Below, one piece after another: positions 9,301-15,968 of a DNA stretch of 36,454 nt. Each line of letters begins with the position of its first letter. Position 1 is the stretch's first letter. The notes under the pieces were generated by a model. The model worked only from the letters and a program-made list of their open reading frames with translations. It searched no databases and was not told the DNA's origin. This DNA comes from Aalborgiella sp043740415 (GTDB taxonomy: Bacteria; Pseudomonadota; Gammaproteobacteria; Burkholderiales; Burkholderiaceae_C): the NCBI GenBank assembly GCA_043740415.1, contig JAYUCJ010000045.1, positions 1 through 36,454 on the forward strand, given 5' to 3'. A program made the translations under genes and the position numbers.

Positions 9301-11972
9301 ATGTTTTGCGCTCCAATGAGTTGACCGTGGCTGAATTAAGCACGCTTCAAATGTTGGCGCGCGTTCAACTCGTAGCAGATGGGAGACCATTTGCTCACCA
9401 TGTACAGGAGTGGATTGATCAGCATGAGCAAGCTTATTCGCAAAGATACCGCACTTCAACTACGATAGTGCCTCTCATCAGCCCTGCGAGCGTTGCTGTG
9501 CCAACATCAAGTGGTAAGTTTGATAAATCTTTGAATGAATTCAAGTTCAATGTCAGCGCCCAACTGAGACCCTCCAAACCTTGGGTTAATGTGATGGCAA
9601 ACCCAGCCTTTGGCACGCTGCTATCAGAGTCTGCTGGCGGTTACACATGGGCGGGTAACAGCCGTTTAAACCAGCTGACGTCGTGGTCCAATGACCCTGT
9701 GGTCGATCCACCTGCCGAATGGTTTTTACTGCAAGATATCAAAACGCAGGAAATATGGAGTGTTGCTCCCTCAGCCTGCGGTGACGGCGGCGTCACTTAC
9801 AACGTATCGCATGGACAAGGCTACAGCGAAATTACCCATCAGCGTGGTGATCTCAAAATCTCGGCGACATGGTGTGTGGATGCGCAAATCTCAGTCAAGC
9901 AAGTTCATATAAAAATCGTCAATAACAGTCATCGCCTTGTGCGCCTGCGTTTGGTGGGCATCGCCGAGTGGAAGATGGGGGCTCACCGATCTGATCGCAG
10001 CACGACGAAGACTGCCCTGTTTCGTCAACGCTTACCCGATTTGAAAGAGGCAAATGCCGCTGTTGACAATGTGATCGAACAAAAACTCACCGCCTTGTTA
10101 TGCACACAACGCGATCATTCAGTCGGGTTTGGCGATGGCACGGCATTCTTGGCGTTGGCCAGCGCAAAAAGTGAAGCGGATGATTGGACATGCGATAGAC
10201 GTGAATGCTTTGACGCGAGTGGGCGCTTGGTCTTGCCAGACCATTTTGGCCAGCGCAGTGGCAACGCCTTAGATCCTTGTGCCGCATTGTCGACACGACT
10301 CGACTTGAAGACTGGTGAGTCTGTTCAGCGTGTTTTTTTACTCGGCTATGCTGAAAATGTGAGCGCCGCTCAGCAACTTGCCACAGTGGCTGCAACACAA
10401 TCTGCACAGCATCGACTGGAAAAAGTGCGCATCCAATGGGATCAATTGCTGGGCGCAACACAGGTGACCACCCCCGATCCACTTTTCAACGCCATGGTCA
10501 ATCGCTGGTTGTTGTACCAAACAGTGTCATGTCGACTTTGGGCCAAGACGGCTTTCTATCAGGCAGGTGGCGCTTACGGTTATCGTGATCAATTGCAGGA
10601 CGCCATGGCGCTTACTTGGGCGGCACCGGATATGCTTCGAAAACAGATCGTTTTAGCAGCTTCACGTCAATTCTCTGAAGGCGATGTACAGCACTGGTGG
10701 CACGCGCCGGGTGGTGCGGGCGTGCGGACTCATTTCTCTGATGACTTGCTTTGGTTGCCGCATGCCTGCGTGCGCTACCTAGGTGCAACGGGTGACACAA
10801 GCTTACTGGATCAAAGCGTTGCATTTATCGAAGGTGCCGCCATTCCAGATGGGGCAGAAGATGCGTACTACACGCCCAGCATCAGTACCCAAGAAGCGTC
10901 GGTTTACGAACATGCCGCTCGCGCCATAGACCGCAGTTTAAGAGTCGGGGTTCATGGTTTGCCATTGATGGGAACGGGCGACTGGAATGACGGCATGAAC
11001 CGTGTGGGCCACGAAGGACGTGGTGAGTCAGTTTGGTTGACCTGGTTTTTGTGTCAATTGGTGGAAAATTTTGCACCACTGGCTCGTGGGCAGGGGCAGG
11101 AGGAGCGTGCGCTCAAATGGGAGAGCGCCGCTCTGGGCTGGAAAACGGCACTTGATACCTCGGCTTGGGATGGTAAGTGGTTCAAACGCGCATTCTTTGA
11201 TGATGGCACAGCACTTGGTTCGCATCTTAATCCAGAAGCTCGCATCGATTTGATTGCACAGGCGTGGTCGGTGTTTTCCGGCGTCGCGCAGCCAGCTTTG
11301 CAGCGCATGGCATTAGAAGCCGTGGAGGAGAATTTGATTGATCATGATGCTGGACTGATCAAATTACTAGACCCACCGCTGGTTCATGCAATTCCCAGCG
11401 CAGGTTATATCCAGGCCTATCCGCCCGGTGTGCGCGAAAACGGGGGGCAATATTCGCATGCCGGTGTCTGGGCTTTGATGGCTCAGGCAGAATTCGCAAA
11501 ATCATTGCCAGATCAAGGCACCCATGGCGACTTGGCCTACCGCTATTTCACGTATTTGAGCCCCGCACATCGTGCCAACCACCCTACGCAAGGCGCTGTC
11601 TATGCTGTTGAGCCGTATGTCATGTCCGGCGATATCTATAGCCAACCGCCATATGTGGGGCGGGGTGGCTGGAGTTGGTACACCGGCGCTGCGGCGTGGC
11701 TGCACCGGGCTGCGGTAGAGTCAATTTTTGGTCTGCAACTCGATCCTGAGTATTTGAGTTTTATCCCTTGCTTGCCATCTCATTGGCCGCAAGCCGAGCT
11801 CAAGCTGACACGTGACGGTCGAACCATGCGTTTCATCTTTCATCGTTCGACGCCTGCTGATGCACTCAATGAAACCGCACAATGGCATGCACAGCTGTTG
11901 AACAGACGCGAGCAGTTGCAGTGGACAAACCTAGCTGCCGAGTCCTGCTTTGTTATCCCGCTTCTAGATTGA
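3303..11972 (+). CDS. ndvB: cyclic beta-1,2-glucan synthase (GT84-GH94, NdvB/Cgs family)
   Basis: A giant inner-membrane enzyme (2,889 residues from this ATG) that makes beta-1,2-glucan from UDP-glucose, cyclises it and trims chain length. In order: an N-terminal conserved region; membrane segments near 405-428 and 441-464; a GT84 glycosyltransferase with DSD at 635-637 and RVHRW at 781-785 (the family's Q/RxxRW motif); further membrane segments near 820-858, 881-896 and 949-988; a glycoamylase-like domain about 1258-1496 (GRPFFAVGKHAGLRSWSGSM, MAHHQGMS); then two beta-sandwich regions and a GH94 phosphorylase domain with YRDQLQD at 2427-2433 and GDWNDGMN near 2559-2566, where GH94 enzymes place the general acid. 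All key motifs are intact and length matches alpha-proteobacterial Cgs. The frame is open further upstream, but homology and coupling to the small ORF favour 3303. Confidence 0.95.
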   Translation: MAQYELQRYLPEASDSLCEILDSKRGVVESPIRSEVFGLQRFIQHGHSLALTHDATLTNARSTVFFPRLNINILMLEEAQRYISEQANTGYDMSPAAEWLLDNFHLIQAQLKEIHEGLPRSYFQGLPVLLDEPLAGLPRVYGVAWAFVAHTDGAFDEQLLHHFLTAYQENRDLNLSEMWALPTTLRVVLIENLRRLAERVACNKAAREVANLCCDHIENYTLSALDQLLAQLNRRGVGRMFLSQMAQRLQNSQASEIQPYIAWIQSVLPDLAAIQMQRPADQAADNLSMRNAITALRAIGDADWTDIVARTSALMRLMLTSAVFEAEDTATRDQSLHGIELLAKRSGKSELQVAHTLLNIIHESGQGSTAAQEASYWLRGAGRSELMLALGMSVRDTFLSRRVLHYLPVPAYLFSLVLGTFALVAWVLLSQNNGTNGTATPLWLTLFGVVVMAFPASEALLAVINRLISESVRPRHLPRLAFVKGVPPEHKVMVVIPAMLSNTTAIQELAHRLQLHYLANPEQHAQFAMLTDWLDADTQTLPTDDDLLRLACESVNQLNVRYPKAEGEAPRFIVLHRQRNFSDTEQRWIGWERKRGKLELLVATLAQGDDKGFSFIDLGRLSHIEDDIKYIVTLDSDTQLPPGRLRDLVGIAAHPHNQPVIDHDKHVVVSGYGILQPRVATPLPSPKQFTLYHWLFAGQCGIDPYSAASSEVYQDMFGEGTFTGKGLLNVRAMQAILTGRLPDGQVLSHDLLEGSLVRCAAVTDITVIEDAPFHADVAASRVHRWTRGDWQLLPFMFSPGRYPLRAINRWKMLDNLRRSLVAPMSLILLILAMLGALVSPWAALGLVMAAFSAGPFMGAVAGFSPSRDDLARLFFYRHAFTDLLRVLLGGIWHIVQLMQQALLTGDAIFRSLYRTNISRRYLLQWTTAATVQAAAKTNLRGLLRQHWKEPALALTLLFCLLVLNTPFPATSIVICLLWAASPLWIWWVSRSRSKFKNAILPDRDKTYLEDIARDTWRLFERCVVAEDNYLPPDNLQTTPHDIVAHRTSPTNMGLYLLSVVCARQFGWIGTQEVIQRLQLTLGTMNKLERCRGHFLNWYDTQTLAPLLQKYVSTVDSGNLSGHLLAVAEACLELSLAPYDSSAARNAIHASKKRLTSLSTQKLGGETAVSRLLAMTDTTVPCHQNTQDFEVLLQEATQELALLSDVDTSQTPLDDELRSCLADYLATLRSYWLDKQSAQKAMETGAQEVENLLKTLAHDFKKMAWQADFSFLYHSKRRLLHIGFRVEEQQLDGSFYDLLASESRLTSLLAIAKGDVPVNHWAALGRPFFAVGKHAGLRSWSGSMFEYLMPSLVLDEPPGSVLHDACCASLREQIDFARNNRVPWGMSESAYAASDETLAYQYAPQGVPRLALRRTPLGELVVAPYATALAAQIAPHLAVLNFFHIQSIAARARYGFIEALDYSIARQATAESFTAVDTFMAHHQGMSIVAIANVLLDCAPRRWGMANANIEAVSSLLHERVPREVSILHVPTVALAPQHLGKKAVSFLRDVRPGVAAFEPTHVLSNGRYSVTLRANGAGSSSWGQTNITRWRDDALRDAYGSFFYLRWDKPSELNSSAPASAPVSHPVSITQHPAPDLAANYSSIFHADRVCFEAKWPDLQTHVTVWVSPEDDIEFRRVEFRNLSNRTVDIEIMSAFEVTLADPLADEAHPAFSNLFLRAQWLAEQQALLFERRPRLATERKLYAAHFVAVSDPQVVGLRIQTDRQHWLGRNHVAAQPMAHFEDLPSQVTIPGDRLSDAQNGILDTGLDPVCALVVRLRIAPLAKARLTFATTAADTEGTLRAVIDKYLQHSHVQRASLMSATLASIRLRSLGISAEKFAAFQTLTTALVLSLTRPQTRDAFPVSAMGELCDRRLLWRFGISADRPILLVSSGAVQGLGMLRTLVQALRLWSWGGIACDVVVINAEPISYEMPLHREMAALRERYVADCGGKSDNTTANLHVLRSNELTVAELSTLQMLARVQLVADGRPFAHHVQEWIDQHEQAYSQRYRTSTTIVPLISPASVAVPTSSGKFDKSLNEFKFNVSAQLRPSKPWVNVMANPAFGTLLSESAGGYTWAGNSRLNQLTSWSNDPVVDPPAEWFLLQDIKTQEIWSVAPSACGDGGVTYNVSHGQGYSEITHQRGDLKISATWCVDAQISVKQVHIKIVNNSHRLVRLRLVGIAEWKMGAHRSDRSTTKTALFRQRLPDLKEANAAVDNVIEQKLTALLCTQRDHSVGFGDGTAFLALASAKSEADDWTCDRRECFDASGRLVLPDHFGQRSGNALDPCAALSTRLDLKTGESVQRVFLLGYAENVSAAQQLATVAATQSAQHRLEKVRIQWDQLLGATQVTTPDPLFNAMVNRWLLYQTVSCRLWAKTAFYQAGGAYGYRDQLQDAMALTWAAPDMLRKQIVLAASRQFSEGDVQHWWHAPGGAGVRTHFSDDLLWLPHACVRYLGATGDTSLLDQSVAFIEGAAIPDGAEDAYYTPSISTQEASVYEHAARAIDRSLRVGVHGLPLMGTGDWNDGMNRVGHEGRGESVWLTWFLCQLVENFAPLARGQGQEERALKWESAALGWKTALDTSAWDGKWFKRAFFDDGTALGSHLNPEARIDLIAQAWSVFSGVAQPALQRMALEAVEENLIDHDAGLIKLLDPPLVHAIPSAGYIQAYPPGVRENGGQYSHAGVWALMAQAEFAKSLPDQGTHGDLAYRYFTYLSPAHRANHPTQGAVYAVEPYVMSGDIYSQPPYVGRGGWSWYTGAAAWLHRAAVESIFGLQLDPEYLSFIPCLPSHWPQAELKLTRDGRTMRFIFHRSTPADALNETAQWHAQLLNRREQLQWTNLAAESCFVIPLLD

Positions 11973-11978
11973 GTGAGG

Positions 11979-11996
11979 AATGCTGCTTGCAGCATT
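11979..11996. terminator. hairpin between convergent genes
   Basis: A perfect 8-bp inverted repeat (aatgctgc / gcagcatt) separated by only two bases starts six bases after the glucan synthase stop and lies before the stop of the converging pseudouridine synthase gene. No T-run follows on either strand, so it is not a classic intrinsic terminator; it may block 3' decay or aid termination. Confidence 0.35.
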
Positions 11997-12017
11997 ACCC
12001 CTTCAAATTGCAGCAAT

Positions 12018-12911
12018 TCATTTCAATTTCAAATTCTGCAAGCTCTTAAACTGCCTAAATTCCCCCGAAATGGGGTCCAGCCATTCAATCGACTTAGCCA
12101 GTAACTGCAGCGGATTGTTATAGTCAATCTGCCCCTCTGACGTCAGCACGGGGTAGATGCCGTCACCCTGAATGGGGATGCCCAACGCGTTCATGTGGAC
12201 GCGCAACTGGTGGCGTTTGCCGGTGACGGGTTTTAGCTGGTAGCGGGCGAAATTCCCTTTGACTTCAAGGAGTTGGATGTGGGTGAGGGCGTTGTGAACG
12301 CCTTCCACCTCACGCTGCGTCATGAAACCTTCACCCTCCACAATGCGGCTGTGGCGGGTGAGAGGGAAGACCAAATCGGGATTCCACGGAGCAATGGCTT
12401 CATAGGTTTTGTGCACCGCACGGTCACGAAACAGGGCTTGGTAGGTGTCTCGGGTGGCGGGTTGGACAGAAAACAGCACCAAGCCCGCCGTGTCACGGTC
12501 AATGCGGTGAATGGGGATAAGGTCGTCCAAACCGAGCTTGCGTTTGAGTCGCACCAGCACGGTTTCTTGCAGGTATTTGCCGGATGGGGTGACGGGCAGG
12601 AAATGCGGTTTATCGACGACGATGAGGTGCTCGTCTTGGTGCAATATCACTTCATCGAAGGGAATGCGCGGTTCAACTTCTAAATCGCGGTAGTAATAGA
12701 CGCGGATGTGGCCTTGGTAGGGGCGATCTGGGGTGACGGTTGCACCGAATTCGTCTTCAACATCGCCATCTGCCATGCGCTGCAGCCAAGTGGTGCGTGG
12801 GATGGCGGGGAAGCGGGAAGCTAGGAAATCGGTGATGGTACGCCATTGAGCGGAGTCGTCTTTGGGTAGGCCAACAATGCTGGGGCCGACGCCGTTTTTG
12901 GTCGGTAGCAC
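12018..12911 (-). CDS. RluA-family pseudouridine synthase
   Basis: Isomerises uridine to pseudouridine in rRNA or tRNA. The RluA signature HRIDRDTAG is present (catalytic Asp at about residue 138 with this start), as are VVDKPHFLPVTPSG and the C-terminal GKRHQLRVHMNALGIPI motif. The exact RNA site cannot be told. I chose the GTG at 12911 because the protein then begins MLPTKNGVGPS, and because the frame upstream reads as Arg/Cys-rich noise overlapping the VF530 gene. An ATG at 13004 in the same frame would give 328 residues. With the GTG, the gene starts seven bases after the VF530 stop, consistent with coupled translation. Confidence 0.9.
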   Translation of the reverse strand: MLPTKNGVGPSIVGLPKDDSAQWRTITDFLASRFPAIPRTTWLQRMADGDVEDEFGATVTPDRPYQGHIRVYYYRDLEVEPRIPFDEVILHQDEHLIVVDKPHFLPVTPSGKYLQETVLVRLKRKLGLDDLIPIHRIDRDTAGLVLFSVQPATRDTYQALFRDRAVHKTYEAIAPWNPDLVFPLTRHSRIVEGEGFMTQREVEGVHNALTHIQLLEVKGNFARYQLKPVTGKRHQLRVHMNALGIPIQGDGIYPVLTSEGQIDYNNPLQLLAKSIEWLDPISGEFRQFKSLQNLKLK

Positions 12912-12918
12912 AGGGCGG

Positions 12919-13200
12919 CTAGGGCGGGCTGTCCGAGCGGCGCTGTTGCACAGGCCGCTTTTGCTCACGCAACATGAACAAATACAAGCTCTCCACCTTC
13001 TCACGCGCCCACGGCGTTTTGCGCAAAAACTTCAGGCTAGATGCCACGCTGGGGTCGAGCACAAAACTGCGGATATGGATGCGCTGCCCCAGCTCGTCCC
13101 AGCCGTAATGGGTTTGCAGCGCAGTCACCATCGCCTCCAAGGTCACGCCATGGAGGGGGTTTCTGGCTTGAACCGGTGAAGTCGGCAGTTCTGCTGTCAA
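12919..13200 (-). CDS. VF530 family (DUF2132) putative DNA-binding protein
   Basis: A 93-residue protein matching the VF530 family: NPLHGVTLEAMVTALQTHYGWDELGQRI, then a central FVLDPSVASSLKFLRKTPWAREKVE signature (quoted in part: SSLKFLRKTPWARE), then LYLF. The family is a small helical fold related to DNA-binding proteins; its cellular role is not established. The last 15 residues are basic and disordered-looking (KRPVQQRRSDSPP). It lies directly upstream of the pseudouridine synthase and downstream of a 49-residue basic ORF on the same strand. Confidence 0.88.
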   Translation of the reverse strand: MTAELPTSPVQARNPLHGVTLEAMVTALQTHYGWDELGQRIHIRSFVLDPSVASSLKFLRKTPWAREKVESLYLFMLREQKRPVQQRRSDSPP

Positions 13201-13218
13201 AAGAAGTCTCGAATATGC

Positions 13219-13368
13219 TTATTTTTTAGGCAACTTAGCCGCTTTGCCGCGCAAAGGCACTTGTGTGACCACGGTTGGTCGCACGGCGTCAACCGAGATC
13301 GCTTTGGGTGGAGATGTGTCTTTCTTTGGTTTTTTAACCATTTTTTGTGATCCGAGACCTTTTGCCAT
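13219..13368 (-). CDS. 49-residue basic small protein
   Basis: A short ORF of 50 codons starts at an ATG at 13366-13368 (minus strand), preceded by a CTGGAG-type ribosome binding site six to eight bases upstream, and ends at TAA 18 bases before the VF530 start. The product begins MAKGLGSQKMVKKPKKD, is rich in Lys and Pro (PLRGKAAKLPKK tail) and has no hydrophobic segment. Codons are clean and the site is well formed, so I think it is real. It resembles the short, basic, disordered proteins that may touch ribosomes or nucleic acid, but I cannot name a family. It probably heads the VF530-pseudouridine synthase operon. Confidence 0.6.
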   Translation of the reverse strand: MAKGLGSQKMVKKPKKDTSPPKAISVDAVRPTVVTQVPLRGKAAKLPKK

Positions 13369-13498
13369 GATTTTTCTCCAGTTAAGTTGGTTTTGAATGG
13401 GTATTATCGTACCTGTACATCATTCTAATGACAAAGTTCTCCACAAAACTTTTCACCATACCCTTCACTAATTTTTCCACTTTACTCAATACGAAATC

Positions 13499-14029
13499 AT
13501 GCAAAACATCACCGTCCGCCCCGCCACCTTGGGCGATGTCCCCGCCATCACCGCCATCCACATCCGCGCCTGGCAAATCGCCTACGCTGGCATCATGGCT
13601 GATGAGCATTTGGACAATCTCTCCACCGAAAAACGCCAAGCCTTCTGGCGCGACGCGATTGAGTACAGCGAGCCACAAGTCTGGGTCGCCATGGGCTCCA
13701 CCAAAACCGGCGAAAAAGTCGTCGGCTTCGTCGGTTTCGACCGCTCCCGCGACGCCAAAACCAAACCCACCACCGGCGAAATCTGGGCCGTTTACGTTGA
13801 CCCCGAGCATTGGGGCAAAGGCGTAGGCCTAGCCCTGTGGGACGCTGCCCGTGAAGGCATGCTAGAAGAAGAATTCACAGAAGCCACGCTGTGGGTACTC
13901 GTCCAAAACGAACGCGCCTTGCACTTCTACGACATGGCCGGCTTCAAACGCGAAATGACCACCCTGAAGACCGTGGAAGTAGGCGGCGCGAAGCTGGAAG
14001 AGATTCGCTTAAAACGTTCTTTAGCGTAG
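13499..14029 (+). CDS. GNAT family N-acetyltransferase
   Basis: A 176-residue Gcn5-type acetyltransferase that would transfer acetyl from acetyl-CoA to an amine. The N-terminus (ITVRPATLGDVPAITAIHIRAW) is typical; the acetyl-CoA loop is seen in IWAVYVDPEHWGKGVGLALWDA (quoted in part: DPEHWGKGVGLALW, residues about 101-114), followed by LWVLVQNERALHFYDMAGF, the standard motif B. Substrate unknown; the closest look is to the small-molecule or protein acetylating groups. It stands alone on the plus strand, running toward the ferredoxin gene, with a dispersed repeat copy between the two 3' ends. The bases here are strongly C-rich in codon position three, more than in the ndvB gene. Confidence 0.9.
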   Translation: MQNITVRPATLGDVPAITAIHIRAWQIAYAGIMADEHLDNLSTEKRQAFWRDAIEYSEPQVWVAMGSTKTGEKVVGFVGFDRSRDAKTKPTTGEIWAVYVDPEHWGKGVGLALWDAAREGMLEEEFTEATLWVLVQNERALHFYDMAGFKREMTTLKTVEVGGAKLEEIRLKRSLA

Positions 14030-14044
14030 TTTGAGTTGATTATT

Positions 14045-14098
14045 GCTATTATTATGATAGCATCTTAGGAAATAAATACACCGACTAGAGTCATATTT
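14045..14098 (-). repeat. dispersed ~55-bp repeat, copy 1
   Basis: Read on the minus strand this matches the other copies: aaatatgactctag at the left, a core (14067-14086) differing at a few positions from agccggcgtatttattgcct, then a tgctat / atagca hairpin. It fills the gap between the converging GNAT and ferredoxin genes and overlaps the ferredoxin stop codon by two bases, so it may act as a terminator or 3'-end stabiliser. Confidence 0.65.
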
Positions 14099-14369
14099 AA
14101 ACCCCTAATTTAATCACCAAGTCGCTCTGCGGGTGCGCACAGCAGGGGAGGATCAAACCAGCTTGTTTTTCCTCGGCGCTTAGGCCAGGCCAGTCGATGT
14201 TGTAACGGATGTCACCGCAGATGAGGGTGCTGATGCAGGTGCGGCAGGAGCTGGAGCTGGAGGGGTAGATTTGGGCTACCTCAAAGGCTTGGAGGATAGT
14301 TTGGGTTGCATCTGCGGGGAATTGGATGTTTTCAGGCTCAATAATGATGGTGAAAGGAGCTGGAGACAT
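14097..14369 (-). CDS. 2Fe-2S ferredoxin-like protein with an altered cluster site
   Basis: A short beta-grasp ferredoxin (90 residues from this ATG) related to the plant-type 2Fe-2S electron carriers common in Burkholderiales. The C-terminal half (IDWPGLSAEEKQAGLILPCC, SDLVIKL) is typical. The usual C-x4-C-x2-C...C pattern is incomplete: the second and third ligands are seen as CRTC and the fourth in LPCC, but the position of the first is occupied by a run of five serines. An extra Cys lies in LIC. It may bind a cluster with Ser ligation, bind none, or be decaying. The frame is open to an ATG at 14435, which would add 22 residues; homology to known family starts and the need for a divergent promoter favour 14369. 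Confidence 0.8.
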   Translation of the reverse strand: MSPAPFTIIIEPENIQFPADATQTILQAFEVAQIYPSSSSSCRTCISTLICGDIRYNIDWPGLSAEEKQAGLILPCCAHPQSDLVIKLGV

Positions 14370-14452
14370 GGTTTTGCTAATGGTTGTAGACTCAGAGACT
14401 AGCTTTTCGGCTGTATTTACGCTTTTGTTTTTCATTATTTTAAGGAAACCCC

Positions 14453-14962
14453 ATGTCTATCTCTATGTATGCCGCTTCCGTCCCCGTGTTTCAGCAAGCT
14501 TTAGGCGCTTTGAGTGGGGTTTTGAGCAAAGCAGCCGCCCACGCCGAAGCCAAGAAAATCGCGCCTGAGGTGTTGTTGCAAAGCCGTTTGTACCCAGACA
14601 TGTTTCCTATGCTGCGCCAAGTGCAAATTGCTTGTGACTTTGCCAAGGGCACCTGTGCGCGTTTAGCGGGCGTGGACGTGCCGGCGTATGAGGACACCGA
14701 AGTCACGTTTGACGATGCGCAAGCCCGTATCGCTAAAACGCTGGCGTTTATCGCCACTTTGCCTGCCGCCAGCATCATCGGCAGCGAAGAGCGCCAAATT
14801 GTGACCCAGCCTGGCACAGCGCGTGAACGCACGTTTGCGGGTCAAGCGTATTTGCTGACCTATGCGCTGCAGCATTTCTTTTTCCACACCACCACGGCCT
14901 ATGCCATCTTGCGCCACAACGGTGTTGAAGTGGGTAAAAAAGACTTTGTTGGTGCGAACTAA
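14453..14962 (+). CDS. DUF1993 domain-containing protein
   Basis: A 169-residue protein covering one DUF1993 domain, a DinB-like four-helix bundle. Visible features are the N-terminal SISMYAASVPVFQQAL helix, LLQSRLYPDMFPMLRQVQIA, and the C-terminal helix with HFFFHTTTAYAILRHNGVE. Histidines in the last helix suggest possible metal binding as in DinB-fold proteins, but the function is unknown. The start is supported by AAGGA about seven bases upstream. It diverges from the ferredoxin gene and is followed 25 bases later by dusC. Confidence 0.9.
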   Translation: MSISMYAASVPVFQQALGALSGVLSKAAAHAEAKKIAPEVLLQSRLYPDMFPMLRQVQIACDFAKGTCARLAGVDVPAYEDTEVTFDDAQARIAKTLAFIATLPAASIIGSEERQIVTQPGTARERTFAGQAYLLTYALQHFFFHTTTAYAILRHNGVEVGKKDFVGAN

Positions 14963-14987
14963 GCATTGACTGAAAGTTGAAAAACCG

Positions 14988-15968
14988 TTGATTTTGCTCG
15001 CCCCGATGGAGGGGCTCTTGGACTTTGTATTGCGCGATATCCTCACCCGCGTGGGTGGGGTGGACAGGTGTGTGTCGGAGTTCATTCGGGTGACCAACAC
15101 CGAGTTGCCAGAGCGTGTGTTTTACCGCGTGGTGCCTGAGCTGTTGAACAAGGGGTTGACGTTTTCAGGCGTACCCGTTCGCCCGCAGCTACTGGGCTCA
15201 GACCCCTATTGTTTGGCTGACAACGCAGCCGCATTAGCCCGATTAAACCCACCCGGCATTGACCTCAATTTCGGCTGCCCCGCCAAAGTGGTGAACCGCC
15301 ACGGCGGTGGTGCGGCGCTGCTGGATGAGCCTGAACTGGTAGCAAAAATCGTAGCAGCCGTGCGCCGCGCCGTGCCGTCCAACATTCCCGTGTCCGCCAA
15401 AATGCGGCTGGGTTTTAACGACGACAGCCGCGCTGAAGAATGCGCCATCGCCATTGCATCCAGCGGCGCAAACGAGCTGGTCGTCCACGCCCGCACCAAG
15501 GCTGATGGCTACAGACCGCCCGCTTACTGGTCGCGGATTGCGGATATTCGTGCGGTCGTCAACATCAAAGTCATTGCCAACGGTGAGATTTGGAATGTGG
15601 CAGATGCCAAGCGTTGCCAAGAATTATCCGGATGCGACACACTGATGATAGGGCGCGGTATGGTGCAAAACCCTGGTCTAGCAAACGAAATTAAGAACGA
15701 TATCAAGGGTTTAGCGAATGCTTCAAGCTGGCTGTCGATTCAACCGCTGCTGTACGATTTTTGGGAGCTGGTTTGCAACCGCTTGGACAGAAAATCAAGA
15801 ACCGGCCGATTCAAGCAATGGCTGAACTTCCTGCGCCGCCAATACCCCGAAGCCGAAATCGCCTACATGGCGCTGCGTACTTGCAATGATCCGGATCAGG
15901 TGGATGCTTGGTTTGCTGCTTCTACACGTTCTACGTTTTTAAAAATAGCGCCTCAAACCCATCAATAG
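14988..15968 (+). CDS. dusC: tRNA-dihydrouridine(16) synthase
   Basis: An FMN-dependent reductase that forms dihydrouridine in tRNA. The 326-residue protein starts LLAPMEGLLDFVLRD as DusC does (flavin-binding APMEG), has the catalytic cysteine in DLNFGCPAKVVNRHGGGAAL (Cys97), the SAKMRLGF and VVHARTKADGY motifs, and IANGEIW and MIGRGMVQNP near the phosphate site. The spacing and the C-terminal helical domain fit the DusC group that modifies U16. The likely start is the TTG at 14988, which puts the APMEG motif at the expected distance; no ATG fits. Its 3' end overlaps the converging NUDIX gene by 38 bases. Confidence 0.92.
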   Translation: MILLAPMEGLLDFVLRDILTRVGGVDRCVSEFIRVTNTELPERVFYRVVPELLNKGLTFSGVPVRPQLLGSDPYCLADNAAALARLNPPGIDLNFGCPAKVVNRHGGGAALLDEPELVAKIVAAVRRAVPSNIPVSAKMRLGFNDDSRAEECAIAIASSGANELVVHARTKADGYRPPAYWSRIADIRAVVNIKVIANGEIWNVADAKRCQELSGCDTLMIGRGMVQNPGLANEIKNDIKGLANASSWLSIQPLLYDFWELVCNRLDRKSRTGRFKQWLNFLRRQYPEAEIAYMALRTCNDPDQVDAWFAASTRSTFLKIAPQTHQ

